Assembly (NCBI GenBank): GCA_022711435.1
Contig: JAKLFB010000028.1
Span: 17,526-81,525 of the forward strand
Reading direction: 5' to 3'
DNA: 64,000 nucleotides
Source: Verrucomicrobiota bacterium
Lineage (GTDB): Bacteria > Verrucomicrobiota > Verrucomicrobiia > Limisphaerales > UBA1319
The translations under genes and the position numbers were made by a program. A model generated the notes under the pieces. The model had not been told where the DNA came from. It worked only from the letters and a program-made list of their open reading frames with translations, and made no database searches. This document shows, one piece after another, positions 63,835 to 64,000 of the stretch. Numbering within the stretch: position 1 is the stretch's first letter; each line of letters starts with the position of its first letter.

Positions 63835-64000
63835 ATGAAATCTGTATCGCCCGGATGGCAGCGACCTGGACAGCTAGAGCTTGTCCCAAAAGCCGGGTTT
63901 TCGGCCAACCTGTGTGAGCGGCCTCGGGCCAGTGTAAATTTTCCGATGGATGGATTAGAAATCGAGCCGGGAGCGTCTTTCCTGCGGCCTTTTCTTGAAC
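63835..64000 (+). CDS. Possible gene running off the right edge
   Basis: An open frame from ATG 63835, MKSVSPGWQRPGQLELVPKA..., runs to the window end without a stop. It has no recognised motif in 55 residues and no strong ribosome site. It may be real; the 113 bases before it show no other gene. Confidence 0.35.
   Translation, partial: MKSVSPGWQRPGQLELVPKAGFSANLCERPRASVNFPMDGLEIEPGASFLRPFLE

Overview
The window reads as a chromosomal segment of a GC-rich member of the Verrucomicrobiota. This is inferred from gene content: a PEP-CTERM sorted protein, several very large exported proteins built from Ig-like, LVIVD and BspA-type repeats with the phylum's typical C-terminal module (YQV...W...FFR), a Minf_1886-family protein, and an SRP RNA-dnaX-ybaB-recR cluster. 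No rRNA or marker phylogeny was available, so the phylum call is moderate.

Layout. (1) 1-8.8 kb is a defence island. A DrmD/HepA-like helicase with an N-terminal XRE-type HTH (minus strand, running off the left edge) is divergent from a complete type II CBASS operon: CapV patatin phospholipase, CD-NTase, Cap2 E1-E2 fusion and Cap3 JAMM protease. A small HTH protein and a tyrosine recombinase follow. (2) 8966-16495 is a 7.5-kb integrated element. It is bounded by 28/30-bp direct repeats exactly 7500 bp apart; the right copy is the 3' end of an intact tRNA-Cys. It carries an integrase, an AlpA-like regulator, a prim-pol-type primase, a RepA-like ATPase, a TerS-like HTH protein and an exported cargo protein, an arrangement like that of phage-inducible satellites. 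(3) 16.6-29.1 kb is mostly minus-strand core genome: a secreted PPDK-like protein, a class V aminotransferase, lepB-lepA, a PEP-CTERM protein, a HAD hydrolase, recR, ybaB, dnaX and the SRP RNA. (4) 29.4-36.2 kb holds an exported Mn-type superoxide dismutase, a LysR regulator, and a sigma-54 circuit: an NtrC-type regulator, two matching palindromes, a -24/-12 promoter, then an exported coiled-coil protein, an outer-membrane barrel and a histidine kinase. (5) 36.3-48.2 kb has a large propeller/Ig protein, leuS, small conserved genes, a decayed stretch with two pseudogenes, and an Ig-domain protein. (6) 48.4-63.7 kb has three giant surface or secreted genes: a metzincin-motif protease with PKD, PA14 and Calx-beta domains; a BspA/LVIVD/Ig protein with a 13-unit tandem DNA repeat; and a coupled FecR-TPR-barrel protein.

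How it works together. The CBASS genes are translationally coupled (1- and 4-nt overlaps) and face the helicase across a region of nested inverted and direct repeats, which suggests coordinated control. Two recombinases flank the same tRNA-Cys 3' fragment, so the CBASS region and the 7.5-kb element are probably tandem integrations at one tRNA hotspot. The sigma-54 circuit places its own kinase inside the controlled operon, implying positive feedback on an envelope programme.
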